Source of the DNA: an uncultured Pelagibacteraceae bacterium
GTDB taxonomy: Bacteria; Pseudomonadota; Alphaproteobacteria; Pelagibacterales; Pelagibacteraceae
DNA length: 64,000 nt
Assembly (NCBI GenBank): GCA_902594675.1
Contig: CACJNE010000004.1
Coordinates: 37,523 to 101,522, forward strand
Reading direction: 5' to 3'
Part shown: piece after piece, positions 36,963 through 46,699 of the stretch
Layout of the letters: every line of letters begins with the position of its first letter
Numbering within the stretch: position 1 is the first letter of the stretch
Program-made: the position numbers and the translations under genes
The notes under the pieces: model-generated
Database searches by the model: none
Told to the model about the DNA's origin: nothing
Seen by the model: the letters and a program-made list of their open reading frames with translations, nothing else

Positions 36963-38591
36963 TTAGCTAAGCTCTCTAGCTTGTTTTCTTAATTCAAACT
37001 TTTGAATTTTACCCGTTGATGTCTTTGGCAATGGAGCAAATACTACTTTCTTTGGAAGTTTAAACCCAGCGAGGGTTTCTCTACAAAAAGTAATAATTTC
37101 CTCCTCTGTGCTAGATTTCCCTTCTATCAACTCCACAAAGGCACATGGAGTTTCTCCCCATTTCTCATCAGGCTTTGCAACCACTGCTGCTAGAGATACA
37201 GCAGGATGTTTTGATATTGTATTTTCGATTTCGATAGATGAAATATTTTCTCCGCCAGATATAATAATATCTTTAGACCTATCCTGAATTTTTATGTAAC
37301 CACTTGGATGCGTTACTGCTAAATCTCCTGAATGAAACCATCCACCTTCCATAGATTTTTCTGTTGCCTCTTTATCTTTAAAATAGCCTTTCATTACAAC
37401 ATTCCCTCTAATCATTATTTCACCCATAGTTTTTCCGTCATGAGGTATTGGTTTCATAGTTTCTGGGTCCATGACAACAACACCCTCCGTGTTTGGATAT
37501 CTTACACCTTGTCTAGCCTTGATTTCATTTTGATTGTCTTGATCTAATCCATCCCACTCGTCATTCCATGCACATTGTAAAATATGACCATAAGTTTCCG
37601 TTAAACCATAAACATGCATTACTTCAAATCCAAGTTTTTTCATTTTTTCAAAAATTATACTTGGAGGAGGAGCACCTGCAGTTAACACGTAAACTTTTCT
37701 TTTTAATTCTTTTTGTTGATCTTTTGGTGCGTTAGCCAGCATATTTAAAACAATAGGGGCACCTCCAAAATGTGTCACTTCGTATTTATCTATCAATTCG
37801 AATATTTTTTTAACATCAATGTTTCTTAAACATATGACTCTTCCATGAATCATTGACATTGTCCAAGGATAGCACCATCCATTACAATGAAACATCGGAA
37901 CTGTGTATAAAAAGTTTAATTTATTAGGCATGTTCCATGCGACAGCACTTCCGGTTGCCATTAAATATGATCCTCTATGATGATAAACTACTCCTTTTGG
38001 ATTCCCTGTTGTTCCTGATGTATATCCCAAAGCAATTGCCTGCCACTCATCTTTGGGTAATTTCCATGTATAGCCTTCATCACCTGTATTAAGAAAATCT
38101 TCATATTCCAAAGAGCCTATTGCTTTAGAGTCTTTTAAATTCGCATCTTTATCATCAATATCTATTATTTTTATTTCCTGCTTCACGTCTTCTAAAGCTT
38201 TTTTGATTACATCGTGAAATTGTCTATCTACTATTAATACTTTTGCCTCACTGTGATTTAGGATGTAGCTTATTGTCTTAGAGTCAAGTCTTGTGTTAAT
38301 TGCATTTATTACTGCACCAACCATTGGAATAGAATAATGTGCCTCAAAAATTTCTGGAGTGTTAAACGCTAAAACAGATACTGTGTCACCAGTTTTAATT
38401 CCAATCTTATCTAGTGCACTGGCAAACTTCACACATCTTTTATAAACTTCGCTCCAAGTATATTTTCTACTCTCGTAAACTACTGCCTCATAATTTGGGT
38501 AAATATCTTTTGCCCTCTCTAAAAAAGATAAAGGCGTTAATGGAACATAATTAGCATCATTTTTATCCAAATTTGTCTCATAATGGTTCAT
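36963..38591 (-). CDS. dmdB: Acyl-CoA ligase, probable methylmercaptopropionate-CoA ligase
   Basis: AMP-forming ligase that, in the DMSP demethylation route, converts methylmercaptopropionate to its CoA thioester. The ATP-binding motif is YTSGTTGNPKGVVYHHRG. Adenylation-domain landmarks follow: VYGLTETYGH, WFHSGDLAV, DIIISGGENISSIEIE, and the catalytic lysine region in LPKTSTGKIQKFELR. 542 aa is normal. It lies 1 bp after the acyl-CoA dehydrogenase gene and 51 bp before dmdA. The specific assignment is from neighbourhood and family; related ligases act on medium or short acids. Confidence 0.85.
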   Translation of the reverse strand: MNHYETNLDKNDANYVPLTPLSFLERAKDIYPNYEAVVYESRKYTWSEVYKRCVKFASALDKIGIKTGDTVSVLAFNTPEIFEAHYSIPMVGAVINAINTRLDSKTISYILNHSEAKVLIVDRQFHDVIKKALEDVKQEIKIIDIDDKDANLKDSKAIGSLEYEDFLNTGDEGYTWKLPKDEWQAIALGYTSGTTGNPKGVVYHHRGSYLMATGSAVAWNMPNKLNFLYTVPMFHCNGWCYPWTMSMIHGRVICLRNIDVKKIFELIDKYEVTHFGGAPIVLNMLANAPKDQQKELKRKVYVLTAGAPPPSIIFEKMKKLGFEVMHVYGLTETYGHILQCAWNDEWDGLDQDNQNEIKARQGVRYPNTEGVVVMDPETMKPIPHDGKTMGEIMIRGNVVMKGYFKDKEATEKSMEGGWFHSGDLAVTHPSGYIKIQDRSKDIIISGGENISSIEIENTISKHPAVSLAAVVAKPDEKWGETPCAFVELIEGKSSTEEEIITFCRETLAGFKLPKKVVFAPLPKTSTGKIQKFELRKQARELS

Positions 38592-38592
38592 G

Positions 38593-40356
38593 CTAATTAA
38601 ATTTATAGTTCATAATATAATTACTTCCAGTTGTTGCAGTAATATAACTACTTTCTATTCTAGGAAGTACTCTATTGAAGTAAAAGTTTGCGGTTTGAAT
38701 TTTGTCCTCATAAAAGTTTTTATTGCTGTCATATTCCTTAAAAGAAACCTCAAGCACTTTCAACCATGCATGTCCTGTAGCCACTAAACCTAAAACTTTT
38801 AAATAATCATTACATGCTCCACTAGCATCCTCTGGAGAATTTTTGATTTTTTCTTTCATCCAATCAGTAAATTTGTATAAAATATCTAAATGATAATTAA
38901 GTTGTTTTATAAATGGCTCTGCTTTTTTGTCTGTGATGTTAATCTCGTCTTTAACTAGGTTTAAATAGTTTTCAATAACATCACCATTTTTGTTAATTAA
39001 CTTTCTAAAAACTAAGTCAGCCGCCTGAACTGAATTCGTTCCCTCATAGATAGGTGTAATTCTATTATCTCGATAGAATTGTTCAATACCTTGATCTTTT
39101 GTAAATCCATACCCTCCATGAATTTGCATTGCTTCACTGGTTATCTCCATTGCATTGTCTGTGAAAAGTGATTTAACAACTGGTGTCATCAATGAAACAA
39201 GATCTGAAGCCTCCTGTTTTATTTTTTCATCAGAATGATTCAAACTTACTTCAATTTGCTGAGATAGCCAGAAACTCAATGCTCTTTGTCCTTCTATCAT
39301 AGATTTCATGCTTAAAAGTGATCTTCTTATATCAACATGATCAATAATAAAATCTGCGCCATTGTTTGATTTAGAATTAAATGCCTTCCCCTGTTTTCTT
39401 TCTTTGGCATAAGTAAGAGAATTTTGGTATGCAATTTCTGAAATTCCAAGTCCCTGAATCCCAACAATTATTCTTTCTAAATTCATCATTGTAAACATAG
39501 AGTTTAGACCTTTATTTTTAGGTCCAATCATGTATCCAACAGCATCATCAAAATTTAAAACACATGTTGCAGATCCTTTAATTCCCATTTTATTTTCAAT
39601 AGAGCCTGTTGAAACACCATTTCTTGGTCCAACAGTTCCATCTTTATTTAAAACGAATTTGGGAACTAAAAATAAACTAATTCCTTTAGTCCCTGCCGGA
39701 GAGTCTGTTGATCGTGCTAACACTAAATGAATAATATTTTCTGTTAAATCTTGGTCACCTGAGGTAATGAAAATTTTTTGTCCACTTATCTTGTATGTTC
39801 CATCTTTTTGATCTACAGCTTTAGTTTTTAACAAACCTAAATCTGTTCCACATACTGGTTCTGTAAGACACATTGTACCACTCCATTTCCCCTCTACCAT
39901 TTTAGGTAAATAAGTATTCTTTATTTTTTCATCTGCATGTCTTAGTAAACAATTATATGCCCCAATTGTTAGTTCGCTATAAAGTTTAAATGACAAGCTT
40001 GCTGATGAAAGCATTTCATCAAAAAATGTACTGACTGTTTTTGGCATTCCTTGTCCACCGTATTTTGGATCACAAGATAAAGAAATCCATCCATCTTCTA
40101 TAAATTTTTGGTAAGCCTCTTTGTATCCTGGGGGTGTTCTGACAACTCCATTTTCAAGAACTGCAGGCGTTTCATCTCCACTCTTTGCAAGAGGCAAAAT
40201 TAAGTTTTGAGTTATTTTAGCTGCTTCATCCAAAATATCTTTCACTAATTCTGAGTTAACTTCCTTGTATTTTTCAATCTCATTATATTTTTTATTGTTT
40301 CTCAATTTATCAAAGAGAAACATCATATCTTCGACGGGTGCATTATAAGTTGGCAT
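38593..40356 (-). CDS. dmdC: Acyl-CoA dehydrogenase, probable methylmercaptopropionyl-CoA dehydrogenase
   Basis: FAD-dependent alpha,beta-dehydrogenation of an acyl-CoA thioester; in this pathway, of methylmercaptopropionyl-CoA. The protein has the long DmdC-like form (587 aa, versus about 380 for ordinary acyl-CoA dehydrogenases), with GTMCLTEPVCGTDLGLLKT, KIFITSGDQDL, MQIHGGYGFTKDQGIEQFYRD and the catalytic Glu segment PIYEGTNSVQAADLV, followed by a C-terminal helical domain. It is 26 bp after leuB and 1 bp before the ligase. No enoyl-CoA hydratase (DmdD-like) gene is nearby, so the last step must be encoded elsewhere. Confidence 0.86.
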   Translation of the reverse strand: MPTYNAPVEDMMFLFDKLRNNKKYNEIEKYKEVNSELVKDILDEAAKITQNLILPLAKSGDETPAVLENGVVRTPPGYKEAYQKFIEDGWISLSCDPKYGGQGMPKTVSTFFDEMLSSASLSFKLYSELTIGAYNCLLRHADEKIKNTYLPKMVEGKWSGTMCLTEPVCGTDLGLLKTKAVDQKDGTYKISGQKIFITSGDQDLTENIIHLVLARSTDSPAGTKGISLFLVPKFVLNKDGTVGPRNGVSTGSIENKMGIKGSATCVLNFDDAVGYMIGPKNKGLNSMFTMMNLERIIVGIQGLGISEIAYQNSLTYAKERKQGKAFNSKSNNGADFIIDHVDIRRSLLSMKSMIEGQRALSFWLSQQIEVSLNHSDEKIKQEASDLVSLMTPVVKSLFTDNAMEITSEAMQIHGGYGFTKDQGIEQFYRDNRITPIYEGTNSVQAADLVFRKLINKNGDVIENYLNLVKDEINITDKKAEPFIKQLNYHLDILYKFTDWMKEKIKNSPEDASGACNDYLKVLGLVATGHAWLKVLEVSFKEYDSNKNFYEDKIQTANFYFNRVLPRIESSYITATTGSNYIMNYKFN

Positions 40357-40382
40357 AAGTATACTTTAGAGTAAATGTTAAA

Positions 40383-41489
40383 TTATTGCAATTTTGAAAT
40401 TATCGCATCACCCATTACTGATGTAGATACCTCTTTCATTCCTTTGGAAATAATATCTTTAGTTCTAAGACCTTCATCTAGAACATCTTGAACAGCTTTT
40501 TCCAAACTATCTGCTTCTTTATCAAGGTCTAAGGAATATCTCAAAGCCATAGCAAAGCTTAAAATTGTAGCAATTGGATTCGCTATACCTTGTCCAGCTA
40601 TGTCTGGTGCAGATCCATGAACTGGCTCATATAGTGATCGCATATTACCATTTTTATCTTTTGCGCCTAAAGAAGCTGATGGTAAAAGTCCTAGAGAACC
40701 AGTCAGCATTGCTGCTTCATCAGATAACATATCACCAAAAAGGTTATCGGTAACAATGACATCAAATTGTTTTGGATTTCTTACTAATTGCATTGCACAA
40801 TTGTCAGCAAGCATATGATTTAATTCAACATCGCTATATTCTTTGTCATGAATTGATTGAACTTCTTCTTTCCATAATTGGCCAGCTTCCATTACATTTG
40901 ATTTTTCACAAGAAGTAACTTTATTGTTTCTTTTTCTTGCTAGATCAAATGCAACTCTAGCTACTCTCTGAATTTCACTTGAGGTGTAAATATGTGTATT
41001 TATTCCTTTTCTCTCTCCATTATCTATAGGCTTTATTCCTCTCGGTTCACCGAAATAAATTCCTCCTGTTAATTCTCTTACGAAAAGTAAGTCTAAATCA
41101 GAAACAAGCTCGGGTTTTAAACTTGATGCATCAACAAGTTGTTTAAAACATATTGCAGGTCTAAGATTTGCAAATAACTTTAATTCTTTTCTTAATTTTA
41201 AGAGTGCTCTCTCTGGTTTTTTAGAAAAGTCAAGATTATCCCATTTCGGTCCACCTACTGCACCTAAAATAACTGCTGCACTTTCCTGTGCCTTATAAAA
41301 AGCCTCATCAGTTATTGGTGAACCATGCTTATCATAAGCAGCTCCACCAACTAGGTCTTTGTCTATTTCAAAATCTAAAGATTTTTTCGAGTTGAACCAT
41401 TTAATTATTTTTTCAACCTCGGCCATAACTTCCGGACCAATACCATCACCAGGCAATAATAGTATTTTTCTCTTTTTAATTTTAATCAC
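40383..41489 (-). CDS. leuB: 3-isopropylmalate dehydrogenase
   Basis: NAD-dependent oxidative decarboxylation of 3-isopropylmalate in leucine synthesis. Start [16 protein letters not shown], substrate arginines in [17 protein letters not shown] and [14 protein letters not shown], and the metal/NAD site [27 protein letters not shown] are clear. 368 aa is normal. It overlaps leuD by 8 bp. The acyl-CoA dehydrogenase of the DMSP group follows 26 bp downstream. Confidence 0.97.
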   Translation of the reverse strand: MIKIKKRKILLLPGDGIGPEVMAEVEKIIKWFNSKKSLDFEIDKDLVGGAAYDKHGSPITDEAFYKAQESAAVILGAVGGPKWDNLDFSKKPERALLKLRKELKLFANLRPAICFKQLVDASSLKPELVSDLDLLFVRELTGGIYFGEPRGIKPIDNGERKGINTHIYTSSEIQRVARVAFDLARKRNNKVTSCEKSNVMEAGQLWKEEVQSIHDKEYSDVELNHMLADNCAMQLVRNPKQFDVIVTDNLFGDMLSDEAAMLTGSLGLLPSASLGAKDKNGNMRSLYEPVHGSAPDIAGQGIANPIATILSFAMALRYSLDLDKEADSLEKAVQDVLDEGLRTKDIISKGMKEVSTSVMGDAIISKLQ

Positions 41490-42087
41490 TAAAAATCCAA
41501 GGCTTTGATGTTTTTATTTTATTTTCATAGGAAATTATTTTGTCCGACTTTTCTAATGATAATGCAATATCATCAAGTCCTTCTATCAAACATTTTTTCT
41601 TAAATTGATCTATTTCAAATTTGATTTCTTTATTTCCAAAATTTATCGTTTGTTCATGCAAATTTACAGAAATTTCCTCTTTTCTTTTTGAATATTCTGA
41701 GATCTCTTTAATTTGGTCTTCTGAAATTGTAATCGGCAAGATGCCATTTTTAAAACAGTTATTGTAAAATATGTCTGCATAACTAGAACTTATCACACAA
41801 GTAATTCCAAAATCTAACAAAGCCCAAGGTGCATGTTCTCTCGAAGATCCACATCCAAAATTTTTTCCTGCTATTAAAATTTTTGAATTATCGTAAGGAC
41901 TATTATTTAAAATAAAATCATTAATTTCTTTACCACTTTGGTCATATCTCATTTCAAAGAATAAGTTTTTTCCTAACCCTGTTCTTTTAATAGTTTTTAA
42001 AAACTGTTTGGGAATTATCATATCTGTATCTATGTTTACGATAGGAAGATAAGCAGGAATACTTTTGATTGAACTAAATTTTTTCAT
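41482..42087 (-). CDS. leuD: 3-isopropylmalate dehydratase small subunit
   Basis: Forms the swivel domain of isopropylmalate isomerase with LeuC. The sequence contains [22 protein letters not shown] and the signature [21 protein letters not shown]. 201 aa is standard for the proteobacterial form. It directly follows leuC (no gap) and overlaps leuB by 8 bp. Identification is certain. Confidence 0.97.
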   Translation of the reverse strand: MKKFSSIKSIPAYLPIVNIDTDMIIPKQFLKTIKRTGLGKNLFFEMRYDQSGKEINDFILNNSPYDNSKILIAGKNFGCGSSREHAPWALLDFGITCVISSSYADIFYNNCFKNGILPITISEDQIKEISEYSKRKEEISVNLHEQTINFGNKEIKFEIDQFKKKCLIEGLDDIALSLEKSDKIISYENKIKTSKPWIFSD

Positions 42088-43491
42088 TTAATTTTGGTAC
42101 TTTCTAACATCATCTAAATTCCCTGATATTGCAGCTGCTGCAGCCATTGCAGGGCTAACTAAATGTGTTCTACCACCTCTTCCTTGTCTTCCCTCAAAAT
42201 TTCTGTTTGATGTCGATGCACACCTTTCCTCTGGCTTAAGTTTATCTGCATTCATAGCTAAACACATTGAACAGCCTGGTTCTCTCCATTCAAAACCTGA
42301 TTGTAAAAATATTTTATCTAAACCCTCTTGTTCAGCTTGCTCCTTAACTAATCCAGATCCAGGAACGATCATAGCATGCACATGATTGGCAATTTTTTTA
42401 TCTTTAAGAATTTTAGCTGCTTCTCTGATATCTTCTATTCTACCATTAGTGCAGCTTCCAATAAAAACTTTATCTATCTTAATATCTTGGATTTTAGTGT
42501 TTGGTTTTAAACCCATATAATTTAATGATCTATTAATTGAATTTTTTCTATCTGGATCAGTTTCGTTTTCAGGACTCGGAACTTTACCATCTATTTCCAC
42601 CACATCTTGTGGAGATGTTCCCCAAGTTACCATTGGTTTTATTTGAGAACCATCTAATGTTAACTCTTTGTCAAAGTTTGCATCTTTATCAGACTTTAAT
42701 GTGTGCCAATATTCTAAGGCTTTATCCCAGTTTTCTCCCTTTGGTGACATTGGTTTTCCTTTTAAATACTTAAATATTTTCTCATCTGGTTGTATAAGTC
42801 CTGCTCTAGCACCACCTTCAATAGTCATATTGCAAATTGTCATTCTCTGCTCAACACTTAGATCAGAAATAAGATTTCCAGCATACTCAATTACGTAACC
42901 TGTGCCTCCTGCTGTACCTATTTTTCCAATGATTTGTAAGATTACATCTTTCGATGTTACCCCAATAGGTAATGACCCATTAACACTTATCCTAAAATTT
43001 TTTGATTTCTTTTGAACTAAAGTTTGTGTTGCTAAAACATGTTCTACTTCAGACGTTCCGATTCCAAATGCTAAAGCTCCAAATGCACCATGTGTTGCAG
43101 TATGACTATCACCACAAACAATAATATTACCAGGTTGTGTAAATCCTTGCTCTGGTCCAATGATATGAACAATACCTTGTCTTTTGTCATCCATTCCAAA
43201 TAACTCTACTCCAAATTCTTTACAGTTCTTATTCAAAGTTTCAACTTGAATTCTTGAATCTTCATCAGCAATTCCCTCTGATCTGTCAGTAGTAGGAACA
43301 TTGTGATCTGCAACAGCAAGTGTTAATTTTGGATGTCTGACTTTTCTATTAGAATTTCTTAATCCCTCAAATGCCTGAGGGCTGGTCACCTCATGAATTA
43401 AATGTCTATCTACAAATAATAAAGATGTTCCATCTGGTTGTTCATCAACTAGGTGATCATTCCAAATTTTATCGTAAGTTGTAAGTGACAT
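42088..43491 (-). CDS. leuC: 3-isopropylmalate dehydratase large subunit
   Basis: Aconitase-family 4Fe-4S enzyme that isomerises 2- to 3-isopropylmalate. Cluster cysteines are seen in [12 protein letters not shown] and [54 protein letters not shown] and [12 protein letters not shown] are family signatures. 467 aa is normal. It begins only 11 bp after rplS, so the leu genes appear to be read from the ribosomal/SRP operon, with no leader peptide or attenuator visible between. Confidence 0.98.
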   Translation of the reverse strand: MSLTTYDKIWNDHLVDEQPDGTSLLFVDRHLIHEVTSPQAFEGLRNSNRKVRHPKLTLAVADHNVPTTDRSEGIADEDSRIQVETLNKNCKEFGVELFGMDDKRQGIVHIIGPEQGFTQPGNIIVCGDSHTATHGAFGALAFGIGTSEVEHVLATQTLVQKKSKNFRISVNGSLPIGVTSKDVILQIIGKIGTAGGTGYVIEYAGNLISDLSVEQRMTICNMTIEGGARAGLIQPDEKIFKYLKGKPMSPKGENWDKALEYWHTLKSDKDANFDKELTLDGSQIKPMVTWGTSPQDVVEIDGKVPSPENETDPDRKNSINRSLNYMGLKPNTKIQDIKIDKVFIGSCTNGRIEDIREAAKILKDKKIANHVHAMIVPGSGLVKEQAEQEGLDKIFLQSGFEWREPGCSMCLAMNADKLKPEERCASTSNRNFEGRQGRGGRTHLVSPAMAAAAAISGNLDDVRKYQN

Positions 43492-43502
43492 TTAGAAAAA
43501 AA

Positions 43503-44060
43503 TTATTTTTTCTGATCTTGATTATCTTTCGTTTCTTCTTTTTTAGCAGGTTCTACTTTTGGAGCTTCTGCTTTAGCCTCTTCTTTTGGAGCTTCTGCTT
43601 TAGCCTCTTCTTTTGGAGCTTCAGTTTGAGGCTCTGTCGAAGGCATTACATTCTCTTCAGTGACTTCATTAATTTTAGTTTCTAAATCAATACCAATAGT
43701 TTTCTTAATTTTTTCAGCTATTCTTGCAGATTTACCTGTTCTATCTCTTAAGTAGTATAATTTTGCTCTTCTTACTTTACCTGATCTAACAACTTTAATT
43801 GTATCAACAATTGGGCTGTACAATGCAAAAGTTCTTTCCACTCCTTCACCAAATGAAATTTTTCTAACCGTAAATGAGGAGTTTATATCTCTACTTTTTT
43901 TTGCAATACAGACACCCTCAAAATACTGAATTCTGTCTCTTTTACCCTCGGTTATTCTAACTCCAACTTTAACTATATCCCCTGGAAAGAAGGCTGGATG
44001 TTTTCTCTCTGCAATGATTTTATTTAAATTTGATCTGTTAATTTCTTCTATATTTTTCAT
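43503..44060 (-). CDS. rplS: 50S ribosomal protein L19 with repeat-bearing C-terminal tail
   Basis: Large-subunit protein at the 30S-50S interface. The L19 core spans about residues 1-125 with [29 protein letters not shown] and [19 protein letters not shown]. Family members usually end near residue 115-140; here an acidic, alanine/proline/lysine-rich tail continues to residue 185. The tail holds three near-copies of a 9-residue unit (AEAPKEEAK type) also found in S16. It follows trmD by 1 bp and precedes leuC by 11 bp. Confidence 0.96.
   Translation of the reverse strand: MKNIEEINRSNLNKIIAERKHPAFFPGDIVKVGVRITEGKRDRIQYFEGVCIAKKSRDINSSFTVRKISFGEGVERTFALYSPIVDTIKVVRSGKVRRAKLYYLRDRTGKSARIAEKIKKTIGIDLETKINEVTEENVMPSTEPQTEAPKEEAKAEAPKEEAKAEAPKVEPAKKEETKDNQDQKK
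43542..43625 (-). repeat. 27-nt tandem repeat in the rplS 3' end
   Basis: Three adjacent in-frame units encode [18 protein letters not shown] and [10 protein letters not shown]. The period is 27 nt (30 in the last unit). The units are almost the same as those in the rpsP tail about 1.1 kb away on the same strand. Confidence 0.9.
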
Positions 44061-44061
44061 T

Positions 44062-44745
44062 TTAATTTTTCTTATATTTTTGCCATAAATCTGGTCTTCG
44101 GTCGCGTGTTATAGCCTCAGATTGAGATAAACGCCAGTCTTTAATTTTGGCGTGATCGCCTGAAATTAGCACATTTGGGACCTGTTTTTTCTCCCAAATT
44201 TGAGGTTTTGTAAATTGAGGATACTCTAGAAGACCATTTTCAAAACTTTCATCTCTTGATGAATTTAGATTGCCTAAAATTCCTGGAATAAATCTAAGGA
44301 TAGAGTCAATTACGACAAAAGCAGCAACTTCACCTCCTGACAATATAAAATCACCAATACTAATTTCCTCAATATTTCTGCTTTCTAGTATTCTTTCATC
44401 TACACCTTCGAAGTGACCACAAATTAAATTTATTGAATTTTCATTAGAAAATTCTCTTGCAAGTTTTGAGTTAAATACTTTCCCTCTAGGACTCAAATAA
44501 ATGGTTTTTTCCCCACTTTTAACATTCGCATCTAATGAGCTTGCCAAAACATCTGCTTTCATTATCATTCCATTTCCGCCGCCATATGGAGTGTCATCAA
44601 CAGTTTTATGTTTATCCAAAGCGTAGTCTCTTATATTTATAATTTCTAAATTCCATTCTTTTCCCTTAGACTTTCCAAAAAGACCTTTGTTAAGATAACC
44701 AGGAAAATAATCTGGATACAAAGTAAACACTCTAGATAAAAACAT
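44062..44745 (-). CDS. trmD: tRNA (guanine-N1)-methyltransferase
   Basis: SPOUT-class enzyme that makes m1G37 in tRNAs and prevents frameshifting. It starts [17 protein letters not shown]. Motifs [30 protein letters not shown], the SAM-knot region [22 protein letters not shown], and [19 protein letters not shown] are all present. 227 aa is normal. It lies 5 bp after rpsP; the usual rimM between rpsP and trmD is missing here. Confidence 0.97.
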   Translation of the reverse strand: MFLSRVFTLYPDYFPGYLNKGLFGKSKGKEWNLEIINIRDYALDKHKTVDDTPYGGGNGMIMKADVLASSLDANVKSGEKTIYLSPRGKVFNSKLAREFSNENSINLICGHFEGVDERILESRNIEEISIGDFILSGGEVAAFVVIDSILRFIPGILGNLNSSRDESFENGLLEYPQFTKPQIWEKKQVPNVLISGDHAKIKDWRLSQSEAITRDRRPDLWQKYKKN

Positions 44746-44750
44746 TTATT

Positions 44751-45218
44751 TTATTTAGCCTCTTCTTTTGGTGCTTCTGCTTTAGCTTCTTCTTTTGGTG
44801 CTTCTGCTTTAACTTCTTCTTTTGGTGCTTCTGCTTTAACTTCTTCTTTTGGTGCTTCTGCTTTAGCTTCTACTTTTGGAGCTTGAGCTTTAGCTTCACT
44901 ACCCTCTTCGGTTTTCTTTCTATCTTTTTTTGGAATTGCTTTTTGAGGATTGTTACCTTTTGCTGGCATTGGCATTATTTCATTTTCTCCCAACAATCTT
45001 GCTACTCTAGTTGTTGGTTGAGCACCTTGACCTAACCAATACTTAACTCTTTCAACATCTAAACCCATTCTCTCTTTTTTTTCTTTTGGAATTAGGGGAT
45101 TAAAAAAACCTAATTTTTCAATAAATCTTCCATCTCTTGGAAACCTGCTATCAGCAACTACTATTTTATATACTGGTCTCTTCTTAGTACCTCCCATTGA
45201 TAAACGCATTTTTAACAT
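44751..45218 (-). CDS. rpsP: 30S ribosomal protein S16 with repeat-bearing C-terminal tail
   Basis: Small-subunit assembly protein. The core is residues about 1-85, starting [30 protein letters not shown] and containing [11 protein letters not shown] and [12 protein letters not shown]. The tail to residue 155 is made largely of five 9-residue units (AEAPKEEVK type), giving a protein nearly twice the standard length. A strong Shine-Dalgarno AGGAG (45224-45228) lies 5 bp before the ATG at 45218 and fixes the start. It is 12 bp after ffh and 5 bp before trmD. Confidence 0.96.
   Translation of the reverse strand: MLKMRLSMGGTKKRPVYKIVVADSRFPRDGRFIEKLGFFNPLIPKEKKERMGLDVERVKYWLGQGAQPTTRVARLLGENEIMPMPAKGNNPQKAIPKKDRKKTEEGSEAKAQAPKVEAKAEAPKEEVKAEAPKEEVKAEAPKEEAKAEAPKEEAK
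44754..44888 (-). repeat. Five-unit 27-nt tandem repeat in the rpsP 3' end
   Basis: Five in-frame units of 27 nt encode [18 protein letters not shown] (twice) and AEAPKEEAK (twice), reaching to the stop codon. The unit closely matches that of rplS, so copy number could vary by slippage or recombination between the two genes. Confidence 0.93.
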
Positions 45219-45230
45219 TTTTTCTCCTAT

Positions 45231-46589
45231 TTATTTTAATTGATTAAAAAGTTCTGGAGGTAGGCCTTTATCCGCCATCCCTTTCATATTTCCTTTTGAC
45301 ATTTTTTTCATCATCTCTGACATCATTTTAAATTGCTTAAGCAATTTATTGATAGTGGCCACATCTGTACCTGAGCCATTAGCAATTCTTTTTTTTCTGG
45401 AACCATCTATTATCTTTGGATTTTCTCGTTCTTTTTTAGTCATCGATAATATTACAGCCTCATTTTGGATAATTATCTTTTCATCGACTCCAGCTTGATC
45501 CATTTGGGATTTAACTTTTGAAACACCAGGTAAAAAAGACATTATACCTTCAATACCACCCATTTTTTTCATCTGTCTTAGTTGAGTAAGATAATCCTCT
45601 AAAGAAAACTGACCTTTTTTAAGTTTTTCTTCTGTTTTTTTCAATTTTTCTTCATCAAGATCTTCAGCGGCTTTTTCTACTAGGGAAACAATATCTCCCA
45701 TACCCAAAATTCGATTTGCAATTCTATCTGGATGGAAAACTTCAAAGTTTTCTACCTTTTCGCCAACCCCTAAAAACTTAATAGGTACATCTGCAACATA
45801 CTTCATGCTTAGTGCTGCCCCACCTCTACCATCACCATCTGATCTTGTAAGAATGATACCAGTAAGATTTACTGTACTTTTAAATTCTTTTGCAACATTT
45901 GCAGCAACTTGACCTGTAAGAGAGTCTGCAACAAGTATTGTCTCTGATGGATTTATAATGCCTTCAATTTGTTTGATCTCACTCATCATTTGTAAATCAA
46001 TTTGTGTTCTACCAGCTGTATCAAATAAAATTACATCTACTCCATTAAGATTAGCTGCACTAATTGCTCTTCTACAAATATCTGCAGGTAACTGATCTTT
46101 AATAATTGGAAGTGTGATTATATTGTTTTGTTCACCAAGAAGTTTTAATTGCTCTTGTGCAGCAGGTCTGTAAACGTCTAAACTCGCCATCATCACTTTT
46201 TTCTTTTTATTAGTCTCTAAAAATCTTGCAAGTTTAGCTGTCGTAGTTGTTTTTCCAGATCCCTGTAATCCAACTAACATTATTGGAACAGGTGGAACTG
46301 CATTTAATTCAATATCAGAATTTTTATCCCCCAGGAAAGAAATTAACTCATCGTTAACAACTTTAACTACCATCTGTCCAGGTGAAGTTGATCTGATAAT
46401 TTCCTGACCTAGAGCTTTAGGTTTAACTCTATTTATAAATTCTTTTACAACTTCTAAAGATACATCCGCCTCTAAAAGAGCAAGTCTTATTTCTCTTAAA
46501 CCTTCATCTACTTGCTTTTCATCAAGTGAAGGGGCTTTTTTTAATGAAGAAAATATTTCTTCAAATTTATTTGTTAAGTTTTCAAACAT
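45231..46589 (-). CDS. ffh: Signal recognition particle protein Ffh
   Basis: GTPase that binds signal sequences of nascent membrane proteins and, with SRP RNA and FtsY, targets them to the membrane. The NG domain has the P-loop GLQGSGKTTTTAKLARFL, DTAGRTQIDLQMM and TRSDGDGRGGAALS. The M domain (about residues 300-452) has GMGDIVSLVEKA, and the C-terminus is methionine-rich (MMSEMMKKMSKGNMKGM). I set the start at the ATG at 46589 (MFENLTNKFEEIF); the track's extra eight residues come from the leader RNA region. It leads the operon ffh-rpsP-trmD-rplS. FtsY is encoded divergently nearby. Confidence 0.97.
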   Translation of the reverse strand: MFENLTNKFEEIFSSLKKAPSLDEKQVDEGLREIRLALLEADVSLEVVKEFINRVKPKALGQEIIRSTSPGQMVVKVVNDELISFLGDKNSDIELNAVPPVPIMLVGLQGSGKTTTTAKLARFLETNKKKKVMMASLDVYRPAAQEQLKLLGEQNNIITLPIIKDQLPADICRRAISAANLNGVDVILFDTAGRTQIDLQMMSEIKQIEGIINPSETILVADSLTGQVAANVAKEFKSTVNLTGIILTRSDGDGRGGAALSMKYVADVPIKFLGVGEKVENFEVFHPDRIANRILGMGDIVSLVEKAAEDLDEEKLKKTEEKLKKGQFSLEDYLTQLRQMKKMGGIEGIMSFLPGVSKVKSQMDQAGVDEKIIIQNEAVILSMTKKERENPKIIDGSRKKRIANGSGTDVATINKLLKQFKMMSEMMKKMSKGNMKGMADKGLPPELFNQLK

Positions 46590-46692
46590 AATTCCATCCA
46601 GCAAGCATCGCACCAGTGGGCGAACTCTCGCTGACTGGTGTCGATCTCTTTGTTACCAAAGACACCGCAAATTGCTGTATTTTGCGGAAACG
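46590..46692 (-). ncRNA. Structured ffh leader RNA (candidate cis-regulatory element)
   Basis: The leader is clearly richer in G+C than its surroundings and forms three consecutive hairpins on the minus strand. Hairpin 1 is a perfect 7-bp stem, CCGCAAA/TTTGCGG (46681-46687 with 46665-46671). Hairpin 2 has CTTTG/CAAAG closing a GTAA tetraloop, extended by GTGT/ACAC with an asymmetric bulge (46638-46665). Hairpin 3 is CACCAGT/ACTGGTG with an inner GCGA/TCGC helix (46611-46640). A structured element before the SRP-protein gene was reported for Candidatus Pelagibacter in a search of G+C-rich intergenic regions, and this is most likely the same motif. Its ligand is not known to me. It lacks the SRP RNA tip sequence, so it is not ffs. 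Confidence 0.8.
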
Positions 46693-46699
46693 GCAATAA

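Noticed and set aside
43542-44888. CRISPR-like direct repeats
   Set aside because: The 27-nt repeats are contiguous, in-frame coding tails of rpsP and rplS with no spacers.
46590-46613. Eight extra N-terminal residues of Ffh (MRCLLDGI)
   Set aside because: They fall in the structured leader; Ffh proteins start at MFENLT-like sequence, here at 46589.
46611-46640. tRNA-like T-arm (AGTTCG inside a stem)
   Set aside because: No acceptor, D-arm or anticodon arm with tRNA spacing can be drawn around it, and the loop is only four bases.
46590-46692. SRP RNA (ffs) gene next to ffh
   Set aside because: The conserved SRP RNA tip with GGAAGGAAGCAG-type sequence is not present on either strand; the hairpins belong to a different leader element.
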